Made by a program: the position numbers and the translations under genes
The notes under the pieces: model-generated
The model's input: only the letters and a program-made list of their open reading frames with translations
What the model was told of the DNA's origin: nothing
Database searches by the model: none
Shown here: positions 1-9,071 of the stretch, piece after piece
How positions within the stretch are numbered: the stretch's first letter is position 1
Layout: every line of letters begins with the position of its first letter
Assembly: GCA_040191315.1 (NCBI GenBank)
Contig: JAWJLM010000011.1
Coordinates: 32,418-96,417 of the forward strand
Direction: 5' to 3'
From: Bacillaceae bacterium S4-13-56
GTDB lineage: Bacteria; Bacillota; Bacilli; Bacillales; JAWJLM01
DNA length: 64,000 nt

Positions 1-4
1 CTTT

Positions 5-718
5 TTAATTTGAATAAACAGGTTCTCCGTTTTTCAATACTATTTTTTCTGAATATGCAGGGACAATCGAATAATGATCTGTTAATAAATATCTTAGATC
101 ATCTCCTTCTTTATAAGAGTAATCCTTTTCCTTTAGTAATTGAAATATATCAGGTCTGTAATCAATGACCAGCTCACCACTTCCATTAATAAATACTGGA
201 AGAGGATTTCCAGTATATGGACTAGAAACATATGGTTCATTATCCATTCCTAGTTGTTCATATTTTATTCGGAATACTGGTCCACCAACCCTCTCTCCAT
301 ATGGAGGATATTGGTTGCGTTGCCTATAGGTATCAATTTTTAAGTTGTATTCTCTTATTTTATCAGTCAATCTTAAATCAATTACTTTTACAGTAGGGTC
401 TGTTTCAGCGTGAATAATAACATATTGATAAACCCCACCTTTTTCAAAGGAGTTATCCGGTGGTTCAACAATTAATTGATATTCTCTTAATTTAGAATAA
501 TCAATTGGATACTTTTGAAAAATTGGGGTGTCTATATCCCGATTTTGGATAGGTAAATATCCCCCGGTTTCAGTAGAATATTGATCTACTGCTTTCTGCA
601 TCATTTCCAATTGAACTTCATTAGGTCTTTGATTTTTAGAGTATTCTTCTTCAGGGTACATACAGCCTGTCAAAAGAATACTTGAAAGTAATAATAATAC
701 TAGTTTATTAAAGTTCAT
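5..718 (-). CDS. yphF: YphF-like lipoprotein (DUF3939 type)
   Basis: A predicted secreted lipoprotein of unknown function. Residues 1-18 form a hydrophobic signal peptide ending in a lipobox (L-T-G-C) with the lipidated cysteine at position 19, so the mature protein should sit on the outer face of the membrane. The rest is soluble and mixed alpha/beta in character. It matches what I know of B. subtilis YphF (237 aa here). It lies at the downstream end of the yphE-yphF pair, in the same neighbourhood as in B. subtilis, where spoIVA is next; that gene would lie off the left edge. The family name is recalled, not searched. Confidence 0.8.
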   Translation of the reverse strand: MNFNKLVLLLLSSILLTGCMYPEEEYSKNQRPNEVQLEMMQKAVDQYSTETGGYLPIQNRDIDTPIFQKYPIDYSKLREYQLIVEPPDNSFEKGGVYQYVIIHAETDPTVKVIDLRLTDKIREYNLKIDTYRQRNQYPPYGERVGGPVFRIKYEQLGMDNEPYVSSPYTGNPLPVFINGSGELVIDYRPDIFQLLKEKDYSYKEGDDLRYLLTDHYSIVPAYSEKIVLKNGEPVYSN

Positions 719-769
719 GTTGTTCGAGACAGTTTGGCTTGTCCCATCTAGCTCCTTTCCTTAGTATCG

Positions 770-967
770 TTACATAGAAGGACCACTAATTACTACATAA
801 AAAATGATGAGACCAGATAAAATCATACATATATAAGCTAAAATTGTTGTCAATACTTGCAATACACCTTTTAATCTATACCGGCTCAACATAATCAAAC
901 CTATAGCGAGAAACATAAAAATAATCCCAGCAAAGGAGATATACATATTTAACATAGCTCGTGACAT
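770..967 (-). CDS. yphE: YphE-like small membrane protein (DUF2768 type)
   Basis: A 65-residue membrane protein of unknown function. Two hydrophobic helices are visible, roughly residues 8-27 and 36-60, joined by a short basic loop (SRYRLKG), which suggests a hairpin topology. Length and position beside yphF match the DUF2768/YphE family of endospore formers. It lies 51 bp upstream of yphF on the same strand and is probably cotranscribed with it. Confidence 0.75.
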   Translation of the reverse strand: MSRAMLNMYISFAGIIFMFLAIGLIMLSRYRLKGVLQVLTTILAYICMILSGLIIFYVVISGPSM

Positions 968-1043
968 ATAAAACGCTCCTTATGTACAAAATACATCCAA
1001 TATTCTAAACCACAAATATTATATCATACGGGTACGATACAGA

Positions 1044-1087
1044 GCCAAAAAAGAAAACCGAGATAACAGGGGCAATTATCTCGGTTT
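1044..1087 (-). terminator. Rho-independent terminator after spoVIF
   Basis: Inverted repeat with 12-bp arms at 1055-1066 and 1076-1087 around a GC-containing loop. On the minus strand it is followed by a T-rich run. It lies about 100 bp past the spoVIF stop. Confidence 0.75.
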
Positions 1088-1188
1088 GACTAATTGGTAC
1101 CCATCCAAGCAGCTTTGCATGATTTGTTGCTGCGATGTATTTTATGCCATAAGCTTTGAAATCGTATACTCAGACGCCTAAGACAAGA

Positions 1189-1449
1189 CTATTTTTTTAT
1201 CATTTTGTTTAAAGTGTTCATATCTAATGAACTTCCCTGTTGAATGATCATATTCACGATTTTATCTTCTTTCTCTTTTGAAATATTCTTATTTGCCATT
1301 TGAGCTAACTGGCGTACTAGTTGGCGCACTGTTTTTTCGTCTTGTAAATTAGCATTTTTAACTTGATCGGCTACTTTAAAAATCTCATCAGGTTTGATAC
1401 TTGATTTTTTTTCAATATGGTCAAATAGATTCTTTTGAAATCCGCTCAT
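1189..1449 (-). CDS. spoVIF: Stage VI sporulation protein F
   Basis: A small (86 aa) highly charged helical protein with the SpoVIF signature: an N-terminal FQKNLFDHIEKKS-like segment followed by a region rich in Q, K and N. In B. subtilis SpoVIF is a mother-cell protein needed for late coat assembly and spore resistance. Here it lies just downstream of gpsA on the same strand, with an SD-like AAGGAGGAG before the start and a strong terminator after it. In B. subtilis the gene is at another locus; this position beside gpsA is common in other Bacillaceae as I recall. Confidence 0.8.
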   Translation of the reverse strand: MSGFQKNLFDHIEKKSSIKPDEIFKVADQVKNANLQDEKTVRQLVRQLAQMANKNISKEKEDKIVNMIIQQGSSLDMNTLNKMIKK

Positions 1450-1517
1450 TTCTTCTCCTCCTTGCGTTTCGCGTTCAATTCAGTATATGCAAGGAAGAGA
1501 CTAGTGTGAGTCTTTGT

Positions 1518-2546
1518 TTACTTAGAAAAAATGTTCGGGAGATGTTCCATTTCATGCTTTTTAACTCTTGTCATTAATTGGTCTACAACTACCTTAGGAT
1601 TTTCTTTATCATACAATATTTTATAAATTCCTTCGGTAATCGGCATTTCCACACCTTTAGATTTTGCTAAATGGTAGGCTGCCTCTGCCGTGCGAACCCC
1701 TTCTACAACCATTCCCATCTTTTCTAAAACATCATCTAAATTATATCCTTTTCCAAGCAGATTGCCTGCTCTCCAATTCCGGCTATGTACCGAGGTACAA
1801 GTAACAATTAAATCTCCCATACCTGCTAACCCCATAAAAGTTAAGGGGTTAGCTCCCAGATTCGCTCCTAATTTTGTTATTTCAGCGAGACCTCTAGTAA
1901 TAAGAGCAGCCTTTGCATTGTCTCCATATCCAAGACCGTCAGAAATCCCCGCTCCTAATGCAATTATATTTTTCAAAGCACCGCCCAATTCAACTCCAAG
2001 AATATCCGGATTTGTATACACGCGAAAGTTTTCATTAAAGAACAAATCTTGAGCGTCCTTGGCATCTTGCATATTTTCTGAGGAAACTGTTACGGTAGTT
2101 GGGTGACGGAGACTAACTTCTTCTGCATGACTTGGGCCAGATAATACGACAACAGAAGAAAATAACCTTGAATTCAATTCCTCATTAATCATTTCAGAAA
2201 CACGTTTATATGTTCCTGGTTCAACACCTTTGGCTGCATGAATTAAAAGCACTTTATGATCAAGATGATTATTTAATCTTTGACATATCTCCCTAATCGC
2301 TTTCGTTGGGACTCCTAATAAAACTGCTTCAACATCACTTAGAGCTGCATCAAGGTCATAAACAGCTCGGATTGTGGTAGGAAGGTCTATATCCTTTAAA
2401 TAATGATCATTCCTATGTGTCTTATTAATAGCTTCTGCTTGTTCTTTTCGATGAGTCCATAAACGAACATCAAACCCATTATCTGCCAAGACTAGTGCTA
2501 AAGCGGTTCCCCAGCTACCTGCTCCCATGACAGCAACTTTTCGCAT
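1518..2546 (-). CDS. gpsA: NAD(P)-dependent glycerol-3-phosphate dehydrogenase
   Basis: Reduces dihydroxyacetone phosphate to sn-glycerol-3-phosphate, the backbone for membrane phospholipids. The N-terminal Rossmann motif GAGSWGTA is at about residues 8-15, and the C-terminal half has the catalytic-lysine region (GGALKNIIALG) and the substrate-binding GLAGMGDL segment. 342 aa, close to the family norm. The open frame extends upstream to 2609, but the start at 2546 is preferred: an AGGGGGA Shine-Dalgarno precedes it and MRKVAVMGAG is the usual N-terminus. It follows der by 13 bp, so der-gpsA is probably an operon. Confidence 0.96.
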   Translation of the reverse strand: MRKVAVMGAGSWGTALALVLADNGFDVRLWTHRKEQAEAINKTHRNDHYLKDIDLPTTIRAVYDLDAALSDVEAVLLGVPTKAIREICQRLNNHLDHKVLLIHAAKGVEPGTYKRVSEMINEELNSRLFSSVVVLSGPSHAEEVSLRHPTTVTVSSENMQDAKDAQDLFFNENFRVYTNPDILGVELGGALKNIIALGAGISDGLGYGDNAKAALITRGLAEITKLGANLGANPLTFMGLAGMGDLIVTCTSVHSRNWRAGNLLGKGYNLDDVLEKMGMVVEGVRTAEAAYHLAKSKGVEMPITEGIYKILYDKENPKVVVDQLMTRVKKHEMEHLPNIFSK

Positions 2547-2559
2547 GTAACTTCCCCCT

Positions 2560-3870
2560 TTACGATCTCCTTCTTGCATATATACGAATAGGTGTGCCTT
2601 CAAAATCAAATGCTTCCCTCACCCTATTTTCTAAAAACCTTTGATAGCTAAAATGCATAAGCTCAGGATCGTTAACAAATACAACAAATGTTGGTGGTTT
2701 CACTGCAACTTGAGTAGAATATAAAATTTTTAATTTCTGCCCCTTCATGCTTGGAGCTGGATTCATAGCCAAAGCATCCATAATGACTTCATTTAAAATG
2801 TTTGTTTGAACCCTTTTCGAATGATTTTCACTAGCTCGAACAATATGTGGTAATAGCGTGTGAGTTCGCTTTTTCGTTTTAGCTGAAAGAAAAACAATTG
2901 GGGCATAGTCTAAATATAAAAAGTGTGCGCGAATTTTATCCTCAAAATTTTTCATAGCCTTTTCATCTGATTCAATCGTGTCCCATTTATTGACCACAAT
3001 TACCACTGCTTTTCCTGCTTCATGTGCATATCCAGCAATTTTTTTATCCTGTTCTATTATTCCTTCTTCGGCATCTAACACAACTAGAACGACATCTGAT
3101 CTTTCAATTGCTTTTAATGCACGTAACACACTATACTTCTCTGTTGACTCGTAGACCTTCCCTCGTTTTCTCATACCAGCTGTATCAATAATGACATATT
3201 CTTGACCTTCTTTAACAAATCGCGAATCGATAGCATCACGAGTAGTTCCAGCAACATCACTTACGATTACTCGGTCCTGACCCAACAGAGCATTTACAAG
3301 AGAGGATTTCCCTACATTTGGACGTCCAATTAAGCTAAATCGAATGACATCTTCTTCTTCTACATCCAAATTACGTTCTGGAAAATGTTTAATAACAGCA
3401 TCTAATAAGTCACCTAAACCTAAACCATGAGTGCCAGAGATAGGATAAGGTTCCCCAAAACCTAACGAATAGAAATCATAAATCCGTTCTCTTCTTTCTG
3501 GTGAATCGATTTTATTAACGGCAAGCACTACAGGCTTATTCGATTTAAATAGAAGGTTAGCAACTTCTTCATCCTGTGCGGTTATTCCTTCTTTTCCATC
3601 TACCATAAAAATAATTACATCAGCTTCATCAATAGCAACTTCAGCTTGATGTCTCATTTGCACAGTGATTGGTTCATCTCCGACCTCTATCCCGCCCGTA
3701 TCAATAATATTAAAATACGTATTCAGCCATTCGGCCTCAGAATAAATTCGGTCTCTGGTCACACCGGGGGTATCTTCTACAATAGAAATTCTTTCTCCTG
3801 CCAAGCGATTAAAGATAGTCGATTTTCCGACATTTGGTTTTCCTACGATTGCAACTACTGATTTTCGCAT
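2560..3870 (-). CDS. der: Ribosome biogenesis GTPase Der (EngA)
   Basis: Essential double-GTPase acting in assembly of the 50S subunit. Two tandem G domains are plain: the first P-loop GKPNVGKS at about residues 10-17 with DTPG and NKID, the second GRPNVGKS near residue 182 with DTAG and NKWD, then a C-terminal KH-like domain ending in basic residues. 436 aa, as in B. subtilis. A GTG four codons upstream is in frame, but its SD would touch the codon; the ATG at 3870 has an AAAGGG at proper spacing. Heads the der-gpsA pair. Confidence 0.97.
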   Translation of the reverse strand: MRKSVVAIVGKPNVGKSTIFNRLAGERISIVEDTPGVTRDRIYSEAEWLNTYFNIIDTGGIEVGDEPITVQMRHQAEVAIDEADVIIFMVDGKEGITAQDEEVANLLFKSNKPVVLAVNKIDSPERRERIYDFYSLGFGEPYPISGTHGLGLGDLLDAVIKHFPERNLDVEEEDVIRFSLIGRPNVGKSSLVNALLGQDRVIVSDVAGTTRDAIDSRFVKEGQEYVIIDTAGMRKRGKVYESTEKYSVLRALKAIERSDVVLVVLDAEEGIIEQDKKIAGYAHEAGKAVVIVVNKWDTIESDEKAMKNFEDKIRAHFLYLDYAPIVFLSAKTKKRTHTLLPHIVRASENHSKRVQTNILNEVIMDALAMNPAPSMKGQKLKILYSTQVAVKPPTFVVFVNDPELMHFSYQRFLENRVREAFDFEGTPIRIYARRRS

Positions 3871-3979
3871 GGAAAGGTTCACCCTTTCTCAATCTTTTTG
3901 TGTACTAGCCTATAACTTTTTAAGTTTAGCAAAACAAAGGCAAACAAACAATCATTTTCCTATCTATCCAAGACTTTCA

Positions 3980-4165
3980 TTAATGTTTTACAATAATATA
4001 TAAAGAGTCACTTAATGCATGACTGATTCCATCGAGTATAGCCTCTAAATTAGCAGCTACCGACTCCATTTCTTCCTTGGTATCACATTTAAAAATAGGG
4101 GTTCCCCCCATCACTTTATTTCCATCAGTTGTAATGGCAGCTAGAATCATTTTTTCTATTTGCAT
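3980..4165 (-). CDS. Small capping-complex subunit for YIEGIA
   Basis: A 61-residue soluble protein matching, from memory, the family annotated as capping complex subunit for YIEGIA. The N-terminal MQIEKMILAAITTD segment and helical C-terminus with ALSDSLYIIV are typical. The ATG at 4165 is preferred over the GTG at 4174 because a GGGG SD lies 8 bp upstream of it. It begins 5 bp after the YIEGIA stop, so translation is probably coupled. Likely function: partner of the adjacent membrane protein in spore-envelope assembly (inference). Confidence 0.7.
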   Translation of the reverse strand: MQIEKMILAAITTDGNKVMGGTPIFKCDTKEEMESVAANLEAILDGISHALSDSLYIIVKH

Positions 4166-4170
4166 CACTC

Positions 4171-5055
4171 TCACCCCTTTTGATTTGCTTTTGATTCAGA
4201 AGGTATACGGATGGCATTTTCTAGTACTGGTACTTGTCCAATCGTCCTAATAGCTTTATCTACATCCTTTTCTTGGGGCAATATAAAAACACCTATTCTT
4301 CCATCATCTAAGTCTCTTTTAATTAACGGGGTAAGCGCCGGTGTACCAGAATCTCTAAAAACTCCTAAAGAAACAGAAACATCATGTAAGATGGCCTGTC
4401 TTTGACCTAAATTAGCAATGGTAGATCTTATATTGAAATTTTTAGGGGTTAAAACAAATCCCATACCATACTTTAAAATCTCTTTTTGTCTCGCTTCTAA
4501 ACCAATATTCATTATATAAATATTATCTACATGTAACCCTGCCCCTTCAAAATGTAATGGAGAGTGCTCTATCTCAACTATATCTTTTAAAGTTGAACCA
4601 CTCATTAATTTCCGAATCGCTAAAAATAAAAGCAATGAACCTAAAAAGGAGACCCAGACATTAGTAATTAGGTAAAGGGTAGTTGAAAACAAGGAAGTCA
4701 TAATTACTAAATAATTTCGCCCTTCAAAAGCAACAGCAATCCCTTCTATGTAAGTTTTACCTCGTGGAACGAGTTCATAAGAATCTAGCTCGGACAGGGT
4801 ATTACGTTCCATATTTCTTACTTCCCTAAACTGGGAGGCTGCTAACGTTAAAAATGTAACAGCTGTAAATTCTTTTTCCATAATAGCAGGAACAGCAACA
4901 GCTCCTAAAGCCCCGGCAATAAATCCCAAAGAGATATGTATGATTTTTCCATGTAAATAGGTAGGGTATTGTCGATAATCTGTTCTTAACATGAATAATC
5001 TTGCAATGACCCCAATGATTACACCAAAAAGTATTGGGTAAGTATACTCATTCAC
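4171..5055 (-). CDS. yphB: YIEGIA family membrane protein (YphB/SeaA type)
   Basis: A membrane protein named for the YIEGIA motif, present here near residues 98-103. In B. subtilis the homologue YphB (SeaA) contributes to spore envelope assembly. Hydrophobic helices lie near residues 5-22, 36-58, about 110-130 and 135-150; the C-terminal ~130 residues are soluble and probably cytoplasmic. The GTG at 5055 overlaps the yphA stop as GTGA with AGGTGG 5 bp upstream, favouring it over the GTG at 5064. Central gene of a compact three-gene operon. Confidence 0.8.
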   Translation of the reverse strand: MNEYTYPILFGVIIGVIARLFMLRTDYRQYPTYLHGKIIHISLGFIAGALGAVAVPAIMEKEFTAVTFLTLAASQFREVRNMERNTLSELDSYELVPRGKTYIEGIAVAFEGRNYLVIMTSLFSTTLYLITNVWVSFLGSLLLFLAIRKLMSGSTLKDIVEIEHSPLHFEGAGLHVDNIYIMNIGLEARQKEILKYGMGFVLTPKNFNIRSTIANLGQRQAILHDVSVSLGVFRDSGTPALTPLIKRDLDDGRIGVFILPQEKDVDKAIRTIGQVPVLENAIRIPSESKANQKG

Positions 5056-5669
5056 CGTATCCACCTCGTTTTTGTTTGAGTATGATTTTCAACTATTTGA
5101 TCTACTTTGAAAACCATGTTTCGGACTCCTTCCAAAACAAATAACATCATTAAGGTAGTAGCCCAAACATCCAGAAAAGGAAGCCCAACTGTTAGCTTCT
5201 CCATACCATAGCTATATATAATAAAAGAATGAAGAATATCCCCCATTACTAATCCTAGAGTTAGGATAGAAGCTTGTTGGATGAATACATTCGATACATA
5301 AAATAAAACAAGTGTTAATATAAAGCTAAATAACCACATTCTTGGAAAGATCATCAAGACAGGGCTTATTTGTTCAAAAAATAATAGTCCGGAAAATCCA
5401 ATGCTTAAGGAAAAGGAACATAATGTTAAAAAGTAATAGTTAGACTGTTCACTCATTAACAATCCAGATAGGAATAAAAGACCAAACACAGAGCAATTTA
5501 TAGTCAGTGCAGAGCTTAATGATATCTCTACTCCACTTAACGCCACTATGATCAAAATTCCCATAGTCCACTTTATTCTAGTCGCGGTTTTAGGAAAGAA
5601 AAAAAAGAAAATAATCCAAAGCATCCACATAAACCAATAAAAATAGAAGCCCTCTTGCACAATATCCAC
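5052..5669 (-). CDS. yphA: YphA family polytopic membrane protein
   Basis: A 205-residue integral membrane protein with about seven predicted hydrophobic helices and a short charged C-terminal tail (NHTQTKTRWIR). Its place directly before yphB matches yphA of B. subtilis. No catalytic motif is visible. First gene of the yphA-yphB-capping subunit operon; the last four bases overlap the next start. Function unknown; association with the spore envelope is inferred from its neighbour. Confidence 0.75.
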   Translation of the reverse strand: MDIVQEGFYFYWFMWMLWIIFFFFFPKTATRIKWTMGILIIVALSGVEISLSSALTINCSVFGLLFLSGLLMSEQSNYYFLTLCSFSLSIGFSGLLFFEQISPVLMIFPRMWLFSFILTLVLFYVSNVFIQQASILTLGLVMGDILHSFIIYSYGMEKLTVGLPFLDVWATTLMMLFVLEGVRNMVFKVDQIVENHTQTKTRWIR

Positions 5670-5781
5670 CCACGATCCCCTCTTCTATTGTCATTATGCA
5701 CAATTTTATATTTTCTAAAACGCATACAAACATTATTTACTAACCATATTAATAACGAATATATCTTAAGGAGGAATTTTG

Positions 5782-5919
5782 ATGGGTAAGGATCGCCAAG
5801 AAAGAAAGAATGAGAAAAGTAGAAGAGTAGAAAGTGATCGAGACCCTAAAAACCATTTCCCTGGTTCTACCTATTTAGACACCCCTAAAGAAGCTGAAAG
5901 AGAACAAAGACAACGATAA
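5782..5919 (+). CDS. ypzI: YpzI family small protein
   Basis: A 45-residue, very hydrophilic protein beginning MGKDRQERKN and ending in a Glu/Arg/Gln-rich tail, as in the YpzI family of Bacillaceae. A strong AAGGAGGA SD lies upstream of the ATG. It is divergent from yphA, and the repeat-family A copy begins at its stop codon. Function unknown. Confidence 0.75.
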   Translation: MGKDRQERKNEKSRRVESDRDPKNHFPGSTYLDTPKEAEREQRQR

Positions 5920-6147
5920 AGTGAAATTTCAATCAGTGTCCTTCCCCAATGATTGTTAGCACCAAGGGTATGACTTAAAGGCCTTGAACCAATCGGACAT
6001 TTACGGGCAGCCACCATGAAGCAAGCTTCACCAACAAGGATAAAAAATTTAATGTTTTATTATTATGGGAGTTTATCCCCCACCTGCTCTTTTCGTTTCA
6101 CTTAAGACTTGGGGTGGAGGTATTACTGCCCGTTCATGCGGGATAAA
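5918..6147 (+). repeat. Dispersed repeat family A, copy 1 (full length)
   Basis: About 230 bp shared with copies near 18.7, 26.7, 59.0, 61.8 and 63.0 kb. It starts with AAAGTGAAATTTCAATCAGT, contains a conserved core (ATGACTTAAAGGCCTTGAACC) and a CCCCCACCT/GGGGTGGAGG inverted repeat, and ends with CCCGTTCATGCGGGATAAA. No open frame of note. It fills most of the ypzI-fni gap. Confidence 0.85.
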
Positions 6148-6149
6148 AT

Positions 6150-6192
6150 AAAAAGATGATTCCTCGAAATAAAATTGAGGAATCATCTTTTT
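6150..6192 (-). terminator. Terminator after fni
   Basis: Arms AAAAGATGATTCCTC and GAGGAATCATCTTTT around an 11-base loop, with T runs on both strands, so it can stop transcription from either side. Confidence 0.85.
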
Positions 6193-6195
6193 AAA

Positions 6196-7227
6196 CTATA
6201 GGATTTCTCTCTGTTCCAACCAGTCTTTAACATCATTTAAAAAAATAACAGGTTGTCCCTTTAATTCTAATGGTCGATAACAATTCAATAATACCATGGC
6301 AATTTTAAGTTCTTCATGGACGGATCGAATTTTATGAATCAAACCTTCCACTCCATCTTCAGTCAATGTTTTTAATAGGATACCAGCCATACCAAATGCT
6401 TTTGCCCCTAGAATTAAAGCTTTTGCACCATCTAATCCATTTCGAATTCCACCCGAAGCAAAAACATGCCCCTGCTCAAAGATAGAAGTAGTTTCTAAAA
6501 TGCTTATTGGTGTTGGTATTCCCCAATTCTCATAAGAAGTTAGAGGAGTTTGACGTCGTAAATTTTCCACGCGCGAGAAGTTAGTACCTCCCATTCCCCC
6601 AACATCACAATATGTAACACCTATATCCTTTAATTTCTTAGCTGTTTCCTTGGATATTCCATAACCAACCTCTTTAACAATGACTGGAACTCCTACATTT
6701 TCAACGATTTGTTGAATTCGATCAATATGCCCTTCAAACGACCGGTCCCCTTCTGGCATTAGTAACTCTTGAAGGGTATTCAAATGTATCTGAATAGCAT
6801 TTGCCTCAATCATATCGACTACTCGATTAGCTTCCTCAATTGTGGCTTCTGCTCCAATATTAGCAAAAATAATACCATTTGGGTTTTCTTTTCGGACGAT
6901 TTGAAAGGTCCTTTGTTCCGTAGAATCTTTTAACGCACTCATTTGAGATCCCACAGCTAAAGTAATACCTGTTTCTCTGGAGGCAATAGCCAACTGTTGG
7001 TTTATCTTCTCCGTTAGGAGCCCTCCTCCACCTGTCATAGCATTGACAAAAAGAGGCGAACTTAACAACAGTTCGCCCGCTTCAACTTCCAGGGATACTT
7101 TTTCCCAATTCACGTTGGTGACACTTTGATGGATGACATGAATGGAATCAAAGAAAGATTCAGATATTTGATCTTGTGTTTGAAGTGCATGTTTTATGTG
7201 ATCTTGTTTTCTTTTTGCTCTTGTCAT
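6196..7227 (-). CDS. fni: Isopentenyl-diphosphate delta-isomerase, type 2 (FMN-dependent)
   Basis: Interconverts isopentenyl and dimethylallyl diphosphate using FMN, NADPH and Mg2+ in isoprenoid synthesis. It has the TIM-barrel features of type 2 enzymes: FVNAMTGG early, ANIGAE, the glycine-rich GGMGGTNF segment and SGGIRNGLDG phosphate loop near the C-terminus. 343 aa, family-typical. The open frame begins at a TTG at 7239; the ATG at 7227 gives the usual MTRAKRK N-terminus. It lies just after the S1-domain gene, as in B. subtilis. Confidence 0.94.
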   Translation of the reverse strand: MTRAKRKQDHIKHALQTQDQISESFFDSIHVIHQSVTNVNWEKVSLEVEAGELLLSSPLFVNAMTGGGGLLTEKINQQLAIASRETGITLAVGSQMSALKDSTEQRTFQIVRKENPNGIIFANIGAEATIEEANRVVDMIEANAIQIHLNTLQELLMPEGDRSFEGHIDRIQQIVENVGVPVIVKEVGYGISKETAKKLKDIGVTYCDVGGMGGTNFSRVENLRRQTPLTSYENWGIPTPISILETTSIFEQGHVFASGGIRNGLDGAKALILGAKAFGMAGILLKTLTEDGVEGLIHKIRSVHEELKIAMVLLNCYRPLELKGQPVIFLNDVKDWLEQREIL

Positions 7228-7244
7228 ATCCATCACCAAATGTC

Positions 7245-8378
7245 TTATTTTAACTTATCTAGTTGATCTCCAATCATATCTCCAAGTTGAAAACCAGAGT
7301 GGTCCTCTTCTTTTTGATAATGCTTATAATCAGCTTGTTCTTGTTCCTTTTCTACTTCTTTAATACTCAAAGAAATCCTTTTATCCTTTTCACTTACATC
7401 TAAAACCTTCACCTTCACATCTTGGCCTTCCTTTAACACTTCTTGTGGTGTTCCTATATGTCGATTTGAAATTTGTGAAATGTGAACTAGGCCTTCAACT
7501 CCAGGTACTACCTCCACAAAAGCACCAAAATTAACTAACCGCCGCACTTTCCCTTCAATGACTTTACCTGGTTTTACTTTATCCTCGATATCAGACCATG
7601 GCCCGGGCTGTGTTTCCTTTAAAGAAAGAGAAATTCTTTCATTGTCCCGATCAACTGATAGTACCTTAACCTTGATCTTGTCTCCCTCTTTTACTATGTC
7701 TGAAGCTTTTTCTACATGTTCATGAGATAATTGTGAAATGTGAACTAGCCCATCAATTCCTCCAATGTCGACAAACGCTCCGAAATCTGTAATTCTTTGT
7801 ACAGTTCCTTCAACAGTATCTCCTGCTTCAATATGATGAAGAACTTCCCCTTTTTTCTTGCTTTGCTCTTCTTCTAGAACAGCGCGATGAGATAAAATGA
7901 CTCGGTTATGTTCCTTGTCTAATTCCACTACCTTAAGAGTCAGCTTTTTCCCTTTATAATCAGCGAAATCCTCAACATAGTGGGTCTCTACAAGAGATGC
8001 AGGAATAAAACCTCTAAGGCCAACATCTACTACAAGGCCCCCTTTAACAATGTCTTTCACTTCAGCCTCGAACACTTCTTCAGTGTTGTACTTTTCCTCA
8101 AGGTCTTTCCAAGCTGAAATCGCATCTACTGCTCTTTTAGATAAGATGACTTCATCATCCTCAACCTTTTTCACTTGCAAGGTTAGTTCATCTCCTTCAG
8201 ATACAGCGTCTGAAGTTTTTTCAATATGGAGACTAGATAATTCACTTATGGGAACAATCCCTTCAACCTTGAATCCGATGTCCACAAGGACATGCTTGTC
8301 TTCAACCTTAACAACTTTCCCTGTTACTTGATCCCCTACTGCGAAACCCTTTGATAACTCCTGATTCAATTCATCCAT
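7245..8378 (-). CDS. ypfD: 30S ribosomal protein S1 homologue (YpfD), four S1 domains
   Basis: An RNA-binding protein with four tandem S1/OB-fold repeats, at roughly residues 15-84, 100-165, 186-254 and 271-340, each with a GxVxxVxDFGAFVDIG-like strand pattern. The last ~35 residues are acidic and glutamine-rich. 377 aa, shorter than six-domain proteobacterial S1, as is normal for Bacilli, where it is not a stable core ribosomal protein. GAGGAGG precedes the ATG. Cotranscription with fni (17 bp apart) is likely. Confidence 0.92.
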   Translation of the reverse strand: MDELNQELSKGFAVGDQVTGKVVKVEDKHVLVDIGFKVEGIVPISELSSLHIEKTSDAVSEGDELTLQVKKVEDDEVILSKRAVDAISAWKDLEEKYNTEEVFEAEVKDIVKGGLVVDVGLRGFIPASLVETHYVEDFADYKGKKLTLKVVELDKEHNRVILSHRAVLEEEQSKKKGEVLHHIEAGDTVEGTVQRITDFGAFVDIGGIDGLVHISQLSHEHVEKASDIVKEGDKIKVKVLSVDRDNERISLSLKETQPGPWSDIEDKVKPGKVIEGKVRRLVNFGAFVEVVPGVEGLVHISQISNRHIGTPQEVLKEGQDVKVKVLDVSEKDKRISLSIKEVEKEQEQADYKHYQKEEDHSGFQLGDMIGDQLDKLK

Positions 8379-8471
8379 CAAAATGACCTCCTCTTTTCCG
8401 ACACACGAACAAAATCTGCTCTTTGTTATAACTTCTAATAAATGACGTTTTTTGTCAAGGGAAATAGTGCA

Positions 8472-9050
8472 CTATTTTACAGTATTAATTAAATTTTGAA
8501 TTTCTTCCATGATTCTATCTGTCACTTCTTGTGCAGAGAGATCTTCTTCTATCATTTTCTGAATATCCATAGGCTCACCATATATAACATGGAGAGGTTT
8601 GAATTTTTGATATGGTCCGAGAATAGCACAAGGAACTACAGGTGCGCCTGACCTCAACGCAAAGAATCCTGCTCCCGCCAGCCCTTTTTTAGGTTGTCCA
8701 TCTTTGCTTCTTGTTCCTTCCGGAAACAACCCTAAAACATGTTTTTCTTCTAAAACTGCTAGTCCTTTTCTAAGTGCATTCCTGTCGCGAAATCCTCTTT
8801 TTACAGGAAATGCATTAACATTCTTAAGGATCCACCCAATCCAATTATTTTTAAACAACTCCTCCTTTGCCATAAAGTGGATAACTCTTGGAGACGTAAT
8901 TCCGACAATCAATGGGTCTATATTTGAAATATGATTGGAACAAATAATAACAGGTCCTGATTTTGGAACTTTTTCTTTCCCATGAATTTTAATATGATAA
9001 ATAGGTCGAAAGATTACAGAGCATAAAAATTTTCCAAACTTATAGAGCAT
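8472..9050 (-). CDS. plsC: 1-acyl-sn-glycerol-3-phosphate acyltransferase
   Basis: Acylates lysophosphatidic acid to phosphatidic acid at the membrane. The acyltransferase HX4D motif is seen as NHISNID near residues 37-43 and the glycerophosphate-binding FPEGTRS near 112-118, followed by the GAPVVPC strand. 192 aa. An AAGGATG-type SD precedes the start. It is 21 bp downstream of cmk, forming a cmk-plsC-ypfD-fni arrangement as in B. subtilis. Confidence 0.93.
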   Translation of the reverse strand: MLYKFGKFLCSVIFRPIYHIKIHGKEKVPKSGPVIICSNHISNIDPLIVGITSPRVIHFMAKEELFKNNWIGWILKNVNAFPVKRGFRDRNALRKGLAVLEEKHVLGLFPEGTRSKDGQPKKGLAGAGFFALRSGAPVVPCAILGPYQKFKPLHVIYGEPMDIQKMIEEDLSAQEVTDRIMEEIQNLINTVK

Positions 9051-9071
9051 CCTTTTTCCCCTTTCTCCAAA

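Noticed and set aside
2546..2609. N-terminal extension of GpsA
   Set aside because: The extension lacks an SD and is not part of the conserved Rossmann domain; the downstream ATG has a strong SD.
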